Source: Methylococcales bacterium
Lineage (GTDB): Bacteria > Pseudomonadota > Gammaproteobacteria > Methylococcales > Methylomonadaceae
Assembly (NCBI GenBank): GCA_028715725.1
Contig: JAQURG010000005.1
Coordinates: forward strand, 62,001 to 126,000
Direction: 5' to 3'
Length of the DNA: 64,000 nt
Below the pieces are notes generated by a model. The model was not told where the DNA came from. It was given only the letters and a program-made list of their open reading frames with translations, and searched no databases. The translations under genes were made by a program, and so were the position numbers. Positions 37,183-48,470 of the stretch are shown here, piece after piece (position 1 is the first letter of the stretch; the number at the start of each line of letters is the position of its first letter).

Positions 37183-40100
37183 ATGAGTCAAAATACGCTA
37201 CCAATCAGACAAGGTTTATACGATCCGCGCCATGAACATGATGCATGCGGGGTGGGCTTCATTGTTCATATAAAGGGCCATAAAAGCCATGCGATAGTCA
37301 GCCAGGGATTAGAGCTGCTTAGAAACCTGACACACCGCGGCGCGGTCGGCGCTGATCCATTCGCTGGGGACGGCGCGGGAATTTTGATTCAAATGCCTGA
37401 TGCTTTTTTACGTGCAGAATGTGATAAGCAAGGATTATCGCTGCCTGCTGAGGGTGACTATGCGGTAGGTATGGTTTTTCTGCCGAAGGATGCCGCTAAT
37501 AGAGCCGTTTGCGAAACCCTGTTTACTGAAATTATCGCACGGGAAAAAGCCGACCTGTTAGGTTGGCGTGATGTTCCTGTTGATAATCAAGGGTTGGGAG
37601 ACTCGGCAAAACAGGTTGAGCCTTTTATCCGGCAGGTTTTTATCGGGCGCGGTGCAGATTGTGTCGATCAGGATGGCTTCGAGCGCAAGTTGTTTGTCAT
37701 CCGCAAGCAGGTGGAGAATGCTGTTCGCGATTTGAATTTGAAAAGCGGCGGCTCTTTTTACGTCCCCTCATTATCGACCCGTACCCTGGTTTACAAAGGC
37801 ATGTTGCTGGCGAATCAGGTGGGATCATTTTATCCTGACCTGAACGATGAACGCATGGGCAGCGCCCTGGCCTTGGTGCATCAGCGTTTTTCCACGAATA
37901 CGTTCCCAACCTGGGATCGGGCTCACCCTTTCCGCATGATCGCCCATAACGGCGAAATCAACACCTTGCGCGGCAATATGAATGGCATGGCGGCGCGTCG
38001 TCATTCCATAGCGTCCAAAATTTTGGGCGAAGATGTTCATAAGTTATGGCCATTAATCGCCGAAGGACAATCGGATTCTGCGTGTTTCGACAATGCTGTC
38101 GAATTATTGGTGGCAGGCGGCTATTCACTCGCCCATGCCATGATGCTGCTCATCCCTGAAGCATGGGCCGGCAATGTCTTGATGGATGAAAAACTGCGGG
38201 CGTTTTATGAATATAACGCCGCTCTTATGGAGCCTTGGGATGGCCCGGCCGCAATCGCCTTTACTGATGGCCGTCAGATCGGTGCAACTCTGGATCGTAA
38301 TGGCTTGCGTCCGGCCCGTTACCTTGTCACCGACGATGACTTCGTCATTATGGCGTCCGAAATGGGCGTACTGGATGTGCCGCAACACAAAATTATCAAA
38401 AAATGGCGTTTGCAGCCGGGCAAAATGCTTATGATTGATACGGTGCAAGGCCGCATAATCGATGACGCAGAATTAAAAGCGGAGTTGTCGGCTTACCATC
38501 CTTATGCCGAGTGGCTGGACAAGACACAAATCCTGCTGTCCAAACTGCCTCCCGAAATCTCGGCAATGGCGCCGGATGCAGGTACGCTTCTGGATAGACA
38601 GCAAGCATTCGGATATACCCGTGAAGATATTGAATTGATATTGAAACCGATGGCGCAAACAGGACAGGAAGCCATCAGTTCAATGGGTATTGATGCGGCG
38701 TTAGCCGTATTATCGCAACGTTCGCGTTTATTGTACGATTACTTCAAACAGGGCTTCGCTCAAGTTACTAATCCTGCCATAGACCCGATCCGTGAAGAAC
38801 TGGTCATGTCTCTTGTTTCTCTCATTGGCCCGCGTCCCAACCTGTTAGGCCTGGATGAGGGCGGAACACATATGCGCCTGGAAGTGGAGCAACCCATTCT
38901 GACCAATCAGGATCTGGAAAAAATTCGCCGTATCGAAACCCGCACCGGTGGCGTATTCAAGACAAAAACCGTAACGCTCTGTTATCCTTCCGATTTGGGA
39001 GCCAGCGGCATGGAAGGAGCGATCGATAAGCTTTGTCTTGCCGCAAAACAGGCCGTTGAAGACGGCAACAATATTCTGGCGCTCTCTGATCGTGACCTGG
39101 ATGCCGCGCATGTCGCTATCCCCGCGCTTTTAGCAACCTCTGCGGTGCATCACTTTCTCACCCGTGAGGGCTTGCGCACAAAAGTAGGTCTGGTTGTCGA
39201 AACCGGCGAAGCACGTGAAGTACACCATTTTGCCTTACTGGCGGCTTATGGCGCGGAAGCGGTAAACCCTTATCTGGCGTTTGATACCATTTCCAGCCTT
39301 TGCGACGATATACCTGACCTGATCGAATATGAAGCTCATAAACGTTATGTCAAAGCGGTCTCTAAAGGTTTACTGAAGGTAATGTCCAAAATGGGCATTT
39401 CGACTTATCAGTCCTATTGTGGTGCGCAAATTTTTAATGCCATCGGTTTAGCGGAACCCTTCCTGGAGCGTTATTTTACCGGCACAACAAGCACTACCGA
39501 AGGTGCTGATCTGCCGGAAATTAGCGAAGAAACCCTGCGTCGTCACCGTGTAGCTTTCGGCAATGCGCCATTATATCGTGACGCCCTGGATGTGGGCGGT
39601 GAATATGCTTATCGCATACGGGGTGAAGCCCATACCTGGACGCCGGCGACGATCAGCACTCTGCAACATGCAACGCGCACTAACAGTCCGGAATTATATG
39701 CCGAATTTTGCCGTTTAATCGATGAGCAAAACGAAGCGCTGCTGACTTTGCGCGGATTAATGACATTCAAAAACGACGCGGAACCGGTGCCACTGGACGA
39801 AGTGGAGTCTGCCGTGCAAATTGTCAAGCGCTTTGCAACCGGCGCCATGTCATTTGGTTCAATTTCTTATGAAGCGCATACTAATCTGGCGATTGCGATG
39901 AACCGCATTGGCGGCAAATCCAATACCGGCGAAGGTGGAGAACTTCCGGAGCGCTTTAGGACTTTGCCCAATGGCGATTCCATGCGTTCAGCCATCAAGC
40001 AGGTGGCATCCGGACGCTTCGGTGTGACGACTGAATATCTGGTCAATGCTGACGATATTCAGATTAAAATCAGCCAGGGTGCAAAACCTGGTGAAGGCGG

Positions 40101-41802
40101 ACAGTTGCCTGGCCATAAGGTCGATGCAGTTATTGCGAAAGTACGTCATTCCACTCAAGGCGTAGGTTTAATATCACCGCCGCCGCACCATGACATTTAT
40201 TCGATTGAAGACCTGGCTCAGCTTATCCATGACTTGAAAAATGTTAATCCCGAAGCGCGCATCAGCGTCAAATTGGTGTCTGAAGTGGGCGTAGGTACGG
40301 TGGCGGCGGGCGTTTCCAAAGCTCATGCCGATCATGTCACTATTGCCGGTTATGACGGCGGTACTGGCGCAAGCCCGATGACTTCGATCAAACATGCCGG
40401 ATTACCTTGGGAAATCGGACTTGCTGAAACGCATCAAACGCTGGTGCTCAACAAGCTGCGCGGACGTATTGCCGTGCAAGTCGATGGCGGTTTGCGTACC
40501 GGGCGGGATGTCATTATCGGCGCATTATTAGGAGCGGATGAGTTTGGTTTTGCGACTGCGCCGTTGATTGTTTCGGGTTGTTTGATGATGCGTAAATGTC
40601 ATTTAAACACCTGCCCGGTCGGCGTGGCAACACAAGATCCGGAGCTTCGGAAACGTTTTACCGGACAGCCTGAACATGTTGTGAATTATTTTTTCATGAT
40701 TGCTGAAGATGTTCGCAAATGGATGGCCAAACTGGGTTTCCGCAACTTTGATGAAATGGTCGGGCGTTCCGATAAACTGGATATGCAGCGCGCGATTTCA
40801 CATTGGAAAGCGCAGGGGCTGGACTTCAGCCGGATTTTCTATAAACCTGACGTCGATAATGTCACCGCTGTTTATAACCGCGAACAGCAAGATCACGGTT
40901 TAGAGCATGCTTTGGATCATGTTCTGATTGCACAGGCGCAGCCCGCTTTGGAAAATGGACAAGCAGTAACCATTAATACGCCCGTTCGCAATGTCAACAG
41001 AACTTTTGGTGCGATGTTATCCGGTCAAGTCGCCAAGCGCTATGGGCATCAGGGCTTGCGTGAAGATACCATTGCGATTAAGGTCAAAGGCACGGCCGGA
41101 CAAAGTTTCGGCGCATTTTTGGCGCAAGGCATCAGCATAGAGCTCGAAGGCGAAGGCAATGATTATGTCGGTAAAGGCATGAGCGGCGGCCGTATCGCTA
41201 TTTATCCGCCTAAAGACTGTCCTATTGATCCTGCGGATAATATTATCGTTGGCAATACCGTGCTCTATGGCGCAATCAGCGGCGAGTGTTATTTCAACGG
41301 CATTGCAGGCGAACGTTTTGCGGTGCGCAACTCAGGGGCTTTAGCGGTTGTTGAAGGCGTGGGCGATCATGGCTGTGAATATATGACCGGCGGTGTCGTG
41401 GTCGTGCTTGGAAAAACCGGACGTAATTTTGCAGCAGGCATGTCAGGCGGCGTCGCCTATGTGCTGGATAAAGATGAAAACTTTGAAAAGTTGTGCAATC
41501 TGGCCATGGTTGAACTTGAACCGATTCCAGCTGAAGATGAAATCCTGGAAAGTGTAGCTCACCAGGGAGGCGACATGGAAACGCACGGTCGGGTTCATAT
41601 TATGTCTGATATGACCCGTCACGACGCCCAGCGTTTAAAACATATGATTCAAAACCATAAACGTTATACGGGTAGCCAGCGCGCGCAACATATTTTGGAA
41701 AATTGGAATGACTATTTGCCGCGTTTTATCAAAGTAATGCCGGTTGATTACCGTGCAGCACTTAAAGAAATTCAGGCTCAACAAGCGGCCGCGATTGCGT
41801 AG
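37183..41802 (+). CDS. gltB: Glutamate synthase (NADPH) large subunit
   Basis: From ATG 37183 the product is 1539 residues, and AAGAGG sits 5 bases before it. A GTG at 37177 is in frame but overlaps that ribosome binding site. The amidotransferase nucleophile Cys lies in [10 protein letters not shown] after a short propeptide. Central and FMN-binding synthase domains follow, with [20 protein letters not shown] [18 protein letters not shown] and the 3Fe-4S cysteines in [15 protein letters not shown]. The C-terminal GXGXG beta-helix is [11 protein letters not shown]...VGNTVLYGA. It makes two glutamates from glutamine and 2-oxoglutarate. gltD follows 26 bases later. Confidence 0.98.
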   Translation: MSQNTLPIRQGLYDPRHEHDACGVGFIVHIKGHKSHAIVSQGLELLRNLTHRGAVGADPFAGDGAGILIQMPDAFLRAECDKQGLSLPAEGDYAVGMVFLPKDAANRAVCETLFTEIIAREKADLLGWRDVPVDNQGLGDSAKQVEPFIRQVFIGRGADCVDQDGFERKLFVIRKQVENAVRDLNLKSGGSFYVPSLSTRTLVYKGMLLANQVGSFYPDLNDERMGSALALVHQRFSTNTFPTWDRAHPFRMIAHNGEINTLRGNMNGMAARRHSIASKILGEDVHKLWPLIAEGQSDSACFDNAVELLVAGGYSLAHAMMLLIPEAWAGNVLMDEKLRAFYEYNAALMEPWDGPAAIAFTDGRQIGATLDRNGLRPARYLVTDDDFVIMASEMGVLDVPQHKIIKKWRLQPGKMLMIDTVQGRIIDDAELKAELSAYHPYAEWLDKTQILLSKLPPEISAMAPDAGTLLDRQQAFGYTREDIELILKPMAQTGQEAISSMGIDAALAVLSQRSRLLYDYFKQGFAQVTNPAIDPIREELVMSLVSLIGPRPNLLGLDEGGTHMRLEVEQPILTNQDLEKIRRIETRTGGVFKTKTVTLCYPSDLGASGMEGAIDKLCLAAKQAVEDGNNILALSDRDLDAAHVAIPALLATSAVHHFLTREGLRTKVGLVVETGEAREVHHFALLAAYGAEAVNPYLAFDTISSLCDDIPDLIEYEAHKRYVKAVSKGLLKVMSKMGISTYQSYCGAQIFNAIGLAEPFLERYFTGTTSTTEGADLPEISEETLRRHRVAFGNAPLYRDALDVGGEYAYRIRGEAHTWTPATISTLQHATRTNSPELYAEFCRLIDEQNEALLTLRGLMTFKNDAEPVPLDEVESAVQIVKRFATGAMSFGSISYEAHTNLAIAMNRIGGKSNTGEGGELPERFRTLPNGDSMRSAIKQVASGRFGVTTEYLVNADDIQIKISQGAKPGEGGQLPGHKVDAVIAKVRHSTQGVGLISPPPHHDIYSIEDLAQLIHDLKNVNPEARISVKLVSEVGVGTVAAGVSKAHADHVTIAGYDGGTGASPMTSIKHAGLPWEIGLAETHQTLVLNKLRGRIAVQVDGGLRTGRDVIIGALLGADEFGFATAPLIVSGCLMMRKCHLNTCPVGVATQDPELRKRFTGQPEHVVNYFFMIAEDVRKWMAKLGFRNFDEMVGRSDKLDMQRAISHWKAQGLDFSRIFYKPDVDNVTAVYNREQQDHGLEHALDHVLIAQAQPALENGQAVTINTPVRNVNRTFGAMLSGQVAKRYGHQGLREDTIAIKVKGTAGQSFGAFLAQGISIELEGEGNDYVGKGMSGGRIAIYPPKDCPIDPADNIIVGNTVLYGAISGECYFNGIAGERFAVRNSGALAVVEGVGDHGCEYMTGGVVVVLGKTGRNFAAGMSGGVAYVLDKDENFEKLCNLAMVELEPIPAEDEILESVAHQGGDMETHGRVHIMSDMTRHDAQRLKHMIQNHKRYTGSQRAQHILENWNDYLPRFIKVMPVDYRAALKEIQAQQAAAIA

Positions 41803-41828
41803 CCGTTTTTTTTAAGAAGGTATTGAAG

Positions 41829-43274
41829 ATGGGCAAACCAACCGGGTTTATGGAATTACCTCGCAATGAACGGCGTTATGAAGCACCGAGTGATCGTATC
41901 CAGCATTATCGAGAATTTACGCTAACACCCAGCGATGCCGAAATGGCGCAGCAAGGGGCCAGATGCATGGATTGCGGAATCCCTTTTTGCCACCCGGCAT
42001 GTCCTGTCAATAATATAATTCCTGAGTGGAATGACGGAGTTTATCGCGGCGATTGGCAAGAAGCGCTGGCAGTTCTGCATAGCACAAACAATTTTCCGGA
42101 GTTTACCGGCACTATTTGTCCTGCGCCCTGTGAAGCGGCTTGTACGCTGAATTTGACAGATCAACCTGTTACCATTAAATCGATTGAACGCGCCATCATC
42201 GATAAAGGTTGGGAAATGGGTTGGGTAAAACCGATGATTCCTGCGCAACGCACCGGGAAGCGCGTAGCCGTGATAGGTTCAGGGCCTGCCGGAATGGCCT
42301 GCGCTCAACAACTGGCGCGTGCGGGTCATGAAGTCGTTATGTATGAAAAAAATGACCGTATCGGCGGTTTATTGCGCTACGGCATTCCCGATTTCAAGAT
42401 GGGCAAGCATTTGATCGATCGACGTATTGCGCAAATGCAGGCGGAAGGCGTCAGATTCAGGCCCAACAGTTTTATCGGTAAAGATATTTCTGCGCAGAAA
42501 ATACTTGCCGATTACGATGCGGTGGTATTAACAATAGGGTCTGAAAAGCCGCGTGATTTAGAAGTACCGGGCCGTAATGATTATCAGGGCGTACATTTTG
42601 CGATGGATTTTTTGCGTCAGCAAAACAAGCGCGTAGCGGGCGATCTTATAGATGATGGTGACGCTATTTCTGCTCAAGGCAAGCGCGTTATCGTAATCGG
42701 CGGCGGTGATACAGGCTCTGATTGCATAGGCACGTCAATAAGACAAGGTGCGATATCTGTCGTCCAGCTTGAAATTTTGCCGCAACCGCCGGAAAAGGAA
42801 AATAAATTAGTCACCTGGCCGAACTGGCCCAATAAATTGCGCACGACAACTTCGCATGAAGAAGGCATCAAGCATCGTTACTGGAGCACCAACACTAAAA
42901 GCGTGAACGGCAAGAATGGCGTCATTACTCATCTTAACGCGATAGAAGTGGAATGGAAGCAGGAAGGTGGGCAGTGGAAAATGGGGGAAAAGCCGGATAG
43001 TACATTTACGCTGGAAGCGGATCTTGTGTTACTGGCGATGGGCTTTGTTCATCCGGTTCATGAAGGTTTATTGCAGGAACTCGGCGTTGAGCTTGATGGC
43101 CGTGGCCAGATTAAAGCCAACGAAAAACAATACAGTACTTCTGTCGATAAGGTCTTTGCAGCGGGCGACGGGCGACGTGGACAATCTTTAGTGGTCTGGG
43201 CGATTCGTGAAGGCAGACAAGCTGCCAGAGCAGTCGATGAATATCTGATGGGCTCTTCAGAGCTGCCTCGGTAG
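41829..43274 (+). CDS. gltD: Glutamate synthase (NADPH) small subunit
   Basis: From ATG 41829 ([12 protein letters not shown]) the product is 481 residues, with AGAAGG 8 bases upstream. The N-terminal cysteine clusters for Fe-S centres read [17 protein letters not shown] and [11 protein letters not shown]. The FAD site is [18 protein letters not shown] (about 150) and the NADPH site is [15 protein letters not shown] (about 290). It passes electrons from NADPH to GltB. Co-transcribed with gltB, and followed by a hairpin. Confidence 0.97.
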   Translation: MGKPTGFMELPRNERRYEAPSDRIQHYREFTLTPSDAEMAQQGARCMDCGIPFCHPACPVNNIIPEWNDGVYRGDWQEALAVLHSTNNFPEFTGTICPAPCEAACTLNLTDQPVTIKSIERAIIDKGWEMGWVKPMIPAQRTGKRVAVIGSGPAGMACAQQLARAGHEVVMYEKNDRIGGLLRYGIPDFKMGKHLIDRRIAQMQAEGVRFRPNSFIGKDISAQKILADYDAVVLTIGSEKPRDLEVPGRNDYQGVHFAMDFLRQQNKRVAGDLIDDGDAISAQGKRVIVIGGGDTGSDCIGTSIRQGAISVVQLEILPQPPEKENKLVTWPNWPNKLRTTTSHEEGIKHRYWSTNTKSVNGKNGVITHLNAIEVEWKQEGGQWKMGEKPDSTFTLEADLVLLAMGFVHPVHEGLLQELGVELDGRGQIKANEKQYSTSVDKVFAAGDGRRGQSLVVWAIREGRQAARAVDEYLMGSSELPR

Positions 43275-43283
43275 ATTTTTGTC

Positions 43284-43318
43284 AAGGGTGAACAAGCATT
43301 AAGCATATGTTCACCCTT
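43284..43318 (+). terminator. Hairpin after gltD, likely terminator
   Basis: AAGGGTGAAC and GTTCACCCTT are perfect 10-bp arms around a 15-base loop, 10 bases after the gltD stop. No T-run follows, so termination may be weak or Rho-assisted. Confidence 0.5.
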
Positions 43319-43613
43319 CACTGAATAATTATGACTCGCGGCAGATTATTTCTTTACGTCATCATTCCCGCATCTACAGGCGAAACTCTATCGCCGAACC
43401 TTTAAATCCTCTCTCATTAGCTCAGTCATTCGCTTGATTCAACGACTGGGACGGATACCATCCGGCATTGGAGCGGCAAGTTTTCGCGGCAAACGCTATC
43501 ATGGCGCTGATAACGAAATGGCAGCATGGATATAGATTGTGGCATGGGCTGATTGTTAAGTTTGTATTAACGGCTATCCTTAATGCATAAATCACGCCTC
43601 AACAGAGAAAGTC
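43319..43613. other. Intergenic region gltD / aspartic protease
   Basis: About 300 bases without a credible gene. A fragment reading CATCATTCCCGCATCTACAG resembles remnants of common intergenic repeats. I see no RNA gene or clear promoter. Confidence 0.4.
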
Positions 43614-44159
43614 ATGCAAAAAGCTATTATTCCATTCGTGTATTTACTCGCTTTAGCCCTGTTGAGTATGAGCGCCCGGGGGGATACCCGTATCCATAAA
43701 TGCAAAAATCAACAAGGCGAGTTGATCTATCAAAAATTACCTTGTGCAGCGAACACGGAAACCGTCAAATTGTGGACAGCAGTTATTGGAGCCAGGAAAT
43801 CTCTGGTTCTTGAGCAGGGCAGCGGCGGACATTACTATTTGGACAGCGAAGTTAACGGTAAACGGGTAAAGTTTGTTGTAGATACCGGCGCGTCAGTGGT
43901 CAGTCTGCCCAGCTCTGTGGCAAGCGCTGCAAATATCGTGTGCAATAGCGAAAAAATTACTTTGCAAACCGCTAACGGCTCAATACTGGCCTGCACGGCC
44001 GTTATCCCCAGGCTCAAGTTCGGCTCATTTTTAATTAAAGACGTGACGGCGGCTATTATTCCTAATTTAGGCCAGCCGTTGCTTGGTATGAATATTTTAA
44101 AACGGTTCAATATCATCCAGAATGATAATAAGATGAAAATTACGGAACAGGATCAATGA
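43614..44159 (+). CDS. Periplasmic retropepsin-like aspartic protease with DUF4124-type N-terminus
   Basis: The 181-residue protein starts with a signal peptide (MQKAIIPFVYLLALALLSMS, cleavage near ARG-DT). A DUF4124-like segment follows (RIHKCKNQQGELIYQKLPC). Residues about 80-180 form a single-lobe aspartic protease domain with the catalytic VVDTGASVVSLP and the second-half motif LGMNILKRF. Such one-lobe enzymes work as dimers like retroviral proteases. The target is unknown. It is a single gene between gltD and a minus-strand VOC gene. Confidence 0.85.
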   Translation: MQKAIIPFVYLLALALLSMSARGDTRIHKCKNQQGELIYQKLPCAANTETVKLWTAVIGARKSLVLEQGSGGHYYLDSEVNGKRVKFVVDTGASVVSLPSSVASAANIVCNSEKITLQTANGSILACTAVIPRLKFGSFLIKDVTAAIIPNLGQPLLGMNILKRFNIIQNDNKMKITEQDQ

Positions 44160-44310
44160 GAACTGTATTGTAAGACGGGAAAAATATCCCCCATCAAACA
44201 CCTAAATTTATCGCAAAATTTTAAAATTTAGTTCATGTATTTCTTGTGCTTATAAAAAACTCGGTGTGAAGGTTGCGGTTGTCATAGTAAAAGACGCCGA
44301 AAGTCATAAA

Positions 44311-44685
44311 TTATGAGCGCTCAATAACCTCTATTGCATTCCCGTCAGGATCGCGGAAGAACATCGCTCTTCGTCCTGATTTGCTCATGGTATAAATAAT
44401 GCGGGCTTTATTTAAAGCCTCTTGAACAGGTGCAAGCGCCAATGCATTAAAGGCGAAATGACGATCCCGCCCGCCATGTTCAGGCCGGCCCGTAGTCGGA
44501 TCCGGATTTTCCAGTTGCAGTAAATGTATTTGCTGGGCGCCTAATTGAAACCAGGCGCCCGGGAAACCCAAATCAGGCCGATCGGTTTCCTGCAAGCCTA
44601 GAATATCGCGGTAAAACACCCGCGATATGTCAATATTGGAAACAATAACACTGGCATGGTGCAGAGATAAAATATTATTGGACAT
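44311..44685 (-). CDS. VOC (glyoxalase/bleomycin resistance) family protein
   Basis: The 124-residue protein has the paired beta-alpha-beta-beta-beta modules of the vicinal-oxygen-chelate fold. The first module starts LHHASVIVSNIDISRVFYRDILGL, the second has GRDRHFAFNAL, and the end reads RRAMFFRDPDGNAIEVIE. The metal-binding residues fit His in LHHAS, His in DRHFAF and Glu in AIEVIE. The substrate is unknown; glyoxalase I, dioxygenase and resistance proteins share this fold. It stands alone. Confidence 0.85.
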   Translation of the reverse strand: MSNNILSLHHASVIVSNIDISRVFYRDILGLQETDRPDLGFPGAWFQLGAQQIHLLQLENPDPTTGRPEHGGRDRHFAFNALALAPVQEALNKARIIYTMSKSGRRAMFFRDPDGNAIEVIERS

Positions 44686-45063
44686 TAGTTGAATTAAAAT
44701 CTTGTCGTTAAGTTATAAATGAGTTCCTGCTCAATTATACAGCTACGGATTTTTACCAGTGTAACTAAAAATTCGTTTTAAATGGCGAAAATAGTGCGTG
44801 TTACTTTTTCGACGATTTATCATTCGGCACCGTTCTTTCAAAAAAACTTATCGAAAGGCTCAGGGTCAGTGTTTTTAAGAGTCGATAATACTTATCAGCT
44901 TTAGATTGAGAAGCAGCGATAGTTATTAACACAATCGCTCAATCTCAGGAAGCAGGTGCTTTTCTGAGCTCACACACCTCCTGAAATCGGCAGAAACCGA
45001 CTGTACGAGCTAAATGAAGAGATTAACAGCCGGGTTATTGCTAAACTGACCTAACAGCAGTGC
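44686..45063. other. Intergenic region upstream of the VOC gene
   Basis: These 378 bases between the VOC gene and the rluB stop show no gene. They contain a TTATCGAAAGGCTCAGGGTC stretch like the common CTTCGAC-type repeats, and a bulged hairpin at 44903-44945 just past rluB. Confidence 0.45.
44903..44945 (-). terminator. Bulged hairpin downstream of rluB
   Basis: Outer arms AGATTG/CAATCT and inner arms AGCGAT/ATCGCT form a 12-bp bulged stem about 120 bases past the rluB stop on its transcript. No T-run follows, so it may be a processing or Rho-linked 3' structure rather than a simple terminator. Confidence 0.35.
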
Positions 45064-46071
45064 TTATTTTCTTCCATGATGGATATTATGCGCAGGCTTG
45101 GTGGCTATTGACACTGAATCTGTTCTTTCAAGTCCTGCAAATTCAAATAACAAATCCAGCTCTTTATTATCCAGCTCATAAAAAGTACGTGCTTTAAGAC
45201 GCTCGGGTAATACCACAGGTCCATAGCGAACGCGCATTAATCGGCTAACGACGACTTGCTGGGATTCCCATAAGCGCCTGACCAGCCTGTTGCGGCCTTC
45301 GCTGACGATAACGTGATACCATTTATTAGCGCCTTCACCACCGAAAAACCGGATCGCATCGAATTTGGCTTTACCATCTTCAAGCTCTACGCCTTCTTTA
45401 AGTTTTTCCAGCGTGGCATCAGATACATTGCCTAAAATACGCACAGCATATTCACGTTCCACCTGGGTTGACGGATGCATTAAGCGATTAGCCAGCTCAC
45501 CATTATTGGTGACTAATAGTAACCCTGATGTATTAATGTCCAGTCTCCCGACAGAAATCCATCGTGCTGTGGCTAATGTCGGCAATTGCGTAAATACTAC
45601 CGGACGTCCTTCCGGGTCTCGGCGAGTTACTACTTCGCCGGTCGGCTTGTGGTACAGCAGTACCCGGGTCGGTTGCACGGCAAATTTCTCCCAGTCAATT
45701 ACGCGATCATTGAGTTGTAAATGATCGCCGGCTTTTAATCGATCGCCGAGCGTAACAATATTACCGTTAAGCTTGAGCCGGCTTTCATTTATCCAGCGCT
45801 CGATCTCTCTTCTGGAGCCGACACCGCCGCGCGCCAGCACTTTTTGAATACGTTCACCCGCTCCATCCGCCTGAGCTTTTCCCGATTTTTTTGCGGTTTC
45901 CGGTAACTGGTTTTGACTTGTCTGTTTCGATGAGCCGGCTGGTCTGTAATCAGCTTCTTTAAGTGTATTTCTTTCCTGATTTTTACGCTGTTGTTTCGGC
46001 GATTTATTTGTTCTCTTCGGCGAGTTGCTCGGCTGCTTCGATGAATCGTTGTTTGGTTTCTTGCTTTTCAC
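45064..46071 (-). CDS. rluB: 23S rRNA pseudouridine synthase RluB
   Basis: The 335-residue protein opens with about 70 residues of Lys/Ser/Gln-rich disordered sequence. An S4 RNA-binding domain follows (ERIQKVLARGGVGSRREIER). The RsuA-type catalytic domain has the active Asp in VGRLDINTSGLLLVTN and the family end NRLVRRLWESQQVVVSRLMRVRYG. RluB modifies U2605-equivalent of 23S rRNA. Its start overlaps the scpB 3' end by 68 bases, so the basic leader is co-encoded with the scpB tail. A later start is possible but none stands out. Confidence 0.9.
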   Translation of the reverse strand: MKSKKPNNDSSKQPSNSPKRTNKSPKQQRKNQERNTLKEADYRPAGSSKQTSQNQLPETAKKSGKAQADGAGERIQKVLARGGVGSRREIERWINESRLKLNGNIVTLGDRLKAGDHLQLNDRVIDWEKFAVQPTRVLLYHKPTGEVVTRRDPEGRPVVFTQLPTLATARWISVGRLDINTSGLLLVTNNGELANRLMHPSTQVEREYAVRILGNVSDATLEKLKEGVELEDGKAKFDAIRFFGGEGANKWYHVIVSEGRNRLVRRLWESQQVVVSRLMRVRYGPVVLPERLKARTFYELDNKELDLLFEFAGLERTDSVSIATKPAHNIHHGRK

Positions 46072-46630
46072 TCGTTACCTGCATAAGTTGTTGCATATTT
46101 TCTTTTGACCCGTCGAGGTGCTGTATCTCCTGCAAGGCCGGTAATTCATTTAATGACGTTATATTAAAATAATCCAGAAATTGTTTGGTCGTACCATACA
46201 AGCCGGGTCTGCCGGGCACCTCTTTGTGCGCGACTACCTTAATCCAATCACGCTCAAGCAAAGTCTGAATAATACTCGAACTGACGCTGACGCCGCGTAT
46301 GTCTTCAATATCGCCGCGAGTTACAGGCTGTCTGTAAGCAATAATTGCCAGGGTTTCCAGTAAGGCGCGTGAATATTTTGGCGGTTTTTCTTCGAATAGC
46401 CGCGATACCCAGCGCGACAAGTCCTGCTTAACCTGAAAACGGTAGCCGCTAGCTACCTGTTTTAATTCAACCGGTCGGAATTTATAATCTTCAGTAATGG
46501 CCTCTATTGCTGTTTGTATATCCTGTAGTTCAGGCTGTTCCAGTTCAGGAAAAACCTGCTGTATCTGCTTACAGGTCATCGGACGTTTGGCGGCAAATAA
46601 GATGGCTTCAACTATACGCTTGGTTTTCAC
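46004..46630 (-). CDS. scpB: Segregation and condensation protein B
   Basis: The conserved ScpB region begins VKTKRIVEAILFAAKRPMTC and includes two winged-helix domains (SRALLETLAIIAYRQPVTRGD, then VSSSIIQTLLERDWIKVV and PGRPGLYGTTKQFLDYF). A GTG at 46630 starts exactly at this region and gives 208 residues, the usual size. The same frame stays open to 47095, but that extension overlaps scpA and includes a repeat-derived stretch, so I prefer the GTG. ScpB dimers bind ScpA and Smc in chromosome condensation. The C-terminal tail overlaps rluB by 68 bases. Confidence 0.85.
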   Translation of the reverse strand: MKTKRIVEAILFAAKRPMTCKQIQQVFPELEQPELQDIQTAIEAITEDYKFRPVELKQVASGYRFQVKQDLSRWVSRLFEEKPPKYSRALLETLAIIAYRQPVTRGDIEDIRGVSVSSSIIQTLLERDWIKVVAHKEVPGRPGLYGTTKQFLDYFNITSLNELPALQEIQHLDGSKENMQQLMQVTSEKQETKQRFIEAAEQLAEENK

Positions 46631-46874
46631 ATTTATGTCAAGTTTCTCAGTGACTGGAGAGGGTGTATTCAATATTGTTGACTTTAATCGTCTACGCCTC
46701 ACCCTGAACCCTTCGGCTACGCTCAGAAGATTCCTGGCAAAAGGTCGAAGGCTGGCCGGGGTTATTACAGGCGGCTCTTCGACAGAAATTTCCTGTGGAT
46801 TGACTAATGCTTTATCCTGAGCATAATCTAATGACTTATGATGCAAGTCAACAACAATGGGCTGTATTCGTGGC

Positions 46875-47756
46875 TTAGTTGCTTTTTTCGGCGGAGAAGT
46901 AACCTGCGCTTCTGACTCGTATTTCGGTGAAGGGCGCTGACTGGAGGATTTCGATGAGTCCTTCCTTGCCAAGTTCGAGGATGGCCAGAAACGAGACAAC
47001 GACTCCGGGTCGGCCTTCTTTTCGGATAAATAATTGCGAGAAAAGGAGACTATCTTCTCCTTTAAGGAATTCCAAAATGGTTGCCATTCTTTCACGGACA
47101 GATAAAGCTTCTTTAGTAATTTGGTGGTGGCTCAGTTGCTCAACTCGTTTAAGGACATCCTGAAATGCCAGTAGCATATCCCTTAATTGAATGTCAGGTA
47201 ACTGTTTTTCAACATTTAATGCTGATATATCGACATTTATGGCAAATATATCGCGCTCAACTCTGGGCAATAAGTCGATCTCTTCGGAGGCAATCTTGAT
47301 ACATTCGTATTCCTGCAATCTGCGAATTAAAGTGGCTCTCGGATCGTCTTCGGTGTCATCTTCTTCAGATTGCCTCGGCAACAGCATCCTCGACTTTATT
47401 TCTGCCAGTAGCGCGGCCATGACCAGGTATTCTGCCGCCAGCTCCAGATTTAATTCCGCCATTATCTGGATATAGGCGATGTATTGCTGGGTGATCTGGG
47501 CAATAGGAATATTCACTATATCCAGATTCTGCCTTCTGATCAAATACAGCAATAAATCCAGCGGCCCTTCAAATAACTCCAGAAATACTTCCATTGCGTC
47601 AGGAGGGATGTAAAGATCTTCAGGAAGTTGTTTAAAAGGCGCTCCATTAACAATGGCAAAGGCCCGCGACTCCATAACGGTTGCTAGATTATCACTCATT
47701 TTGCAGCCTTTATGCCGGGTTGCGTCAATGTCAACCTGGCCTATATTAGCTTCCAA
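46875..47756 (-). CDS. scpA: Segregation and condensation protein A
   Basis: The 293-residue kleisin has the N-terminal Smc-binding pattern LELFEGPLDLLLYLIRRQNLDI followed by AQYLIMA-like AEYLVMAALLAEIKSRMLLP. The C-terminal winged helix reads VVSFLAILELGKEGLIEILQ. I chose the TTG at 47756 because a perfect GGAGG lies 8 bases upstream; ATG 47699 (MSDNLATVMES) is the alternative and would shorten it by 19 residues. ScpA bridges Smc heads together with ScpB, encoded next. Confidence 0.88.
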   Translation of the reverse strand: MEANIGQVDIDATRHKGCKMSDNLATVMESRAFAIVNGAPFKQLPEDLYIPPDAMEVFLELFEGPLDLLLYLIRRQNLDIVNIPIAQITQQYIAYIQIMAELNLELAAEYLVMAALLAEIKSRMLLPRQSEEDDTEDDPRATLIRRLQEYECIKIASEEIDLLPRVERDIFAINVDISALNVEKQLPDIQLRDMLLAFQDVLKRVEQLSHHQITKEALSVRERMATILEFLKGEDSLLFSQLFIRKEGRPGVVVSFLAILELGKEGLIEILQSAPFTEIRVRSAGYFSAEKSN

Positions 47757-47795
47757 ACTGCATTCCTCCGGCGGAGCATGATAATTTGAAAAAAG

Positions 47796-48455
47796 TCACA
47801 AGCCGGCAATCGAAAAAAATACTTTCTGAGCGATAAACATCGGATAAGCTAACATTACGCCCAACAGGTTTGTATATAACAATACCAGCAGAATAATAAA
47901 GCCGTACCGCTCCAGGCGATTATATTGCCACGCCCAGTAACTCGGTAATATACCGGTCAAAATACGGCTGCCGTCCAGCGGTGGAATCGGCAACAAGTTA
48001 ATCAACGCCAGGACAAGATTGATTGAAATACCTGCAACCCCCGAATAAATCAGCGGCAGCGATATGGCTTCCGCTCCTGCACCGATAGTAACGCCCAGGC
48101 GCGTAATTAATGCCCAGATGACAGCCATCAATAAATTTGAAACAGGACCTGCCAGAGCCACTATCGCCATATCTTGCAATGGCTTTTTGAAATTCCGGGC
48201 ATCAACAGGAACCGGCTTTGCCCAGCCGAAAATAAAACCCGTGCCGGTGATTAATAACAGCCCCGGAAGAATGATCGTTCCAAACAAATCAATATGCTTG
48301 ATTGGATTTAAGGTTAGCCTGCCCTGGACAAAGGCGGTGTTATCGCCATATCTTTTCGCCACCCAGCCGTGCGCGACTTCATGTACAGTAATCGCAAAAA
48401 TCACCGGTAATAGCCAAACCACTATGCGTTGTATTAATGTTAATTCATCCATCAT
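47796..48455 (-). CDS. Site-2 protease family (M50) membrane metallopeptidase
   Basis: The 219-residue protein has about six membrane helices. The zinc motif HEVAHGW lies near residue 25 and the second metal-ligand region reads NLLPIPPLDGSRIL near residue 160. This is the short rhomboid-like S2P type without a PDZ domain. It lies between the YciO-type gene and scpA on the same strand, an arrangement often seen in proteobacteria. It may cleave membrane-bound regulators; the substrate is unknown. Confidence 0.9.
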   Translation of the reverse strand: MMDELTLIQRIVVWLLPVIFAITVHEVAHGWVAKRYGDNTAFVQGRLTLNPIKHIDLFGTIILPGLLLITGTGFIFGWAKPVPVDARNFKKPLQDMAIVALAGPVSNLLMAVIWALITRLGVTIGAGAEAISLPLIYSGVAGISINLVLALINLLPIPPLDGSRILTGILPSYWAWQYNRLERYGFIILLVLLYTNLLGVMLAYPMFIAQKVFFSIAGL

Positions 48456-48470
48456 ATTCTATTCTCTCTA

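Noticed and set aside
46631..47095. N-terminal 155-residue extension of ScpB
   Set aside because: The first part overlaps scpA in another frame and the middle contains an intergenic-type repeat; a GTG start gives the normal ScpB length.
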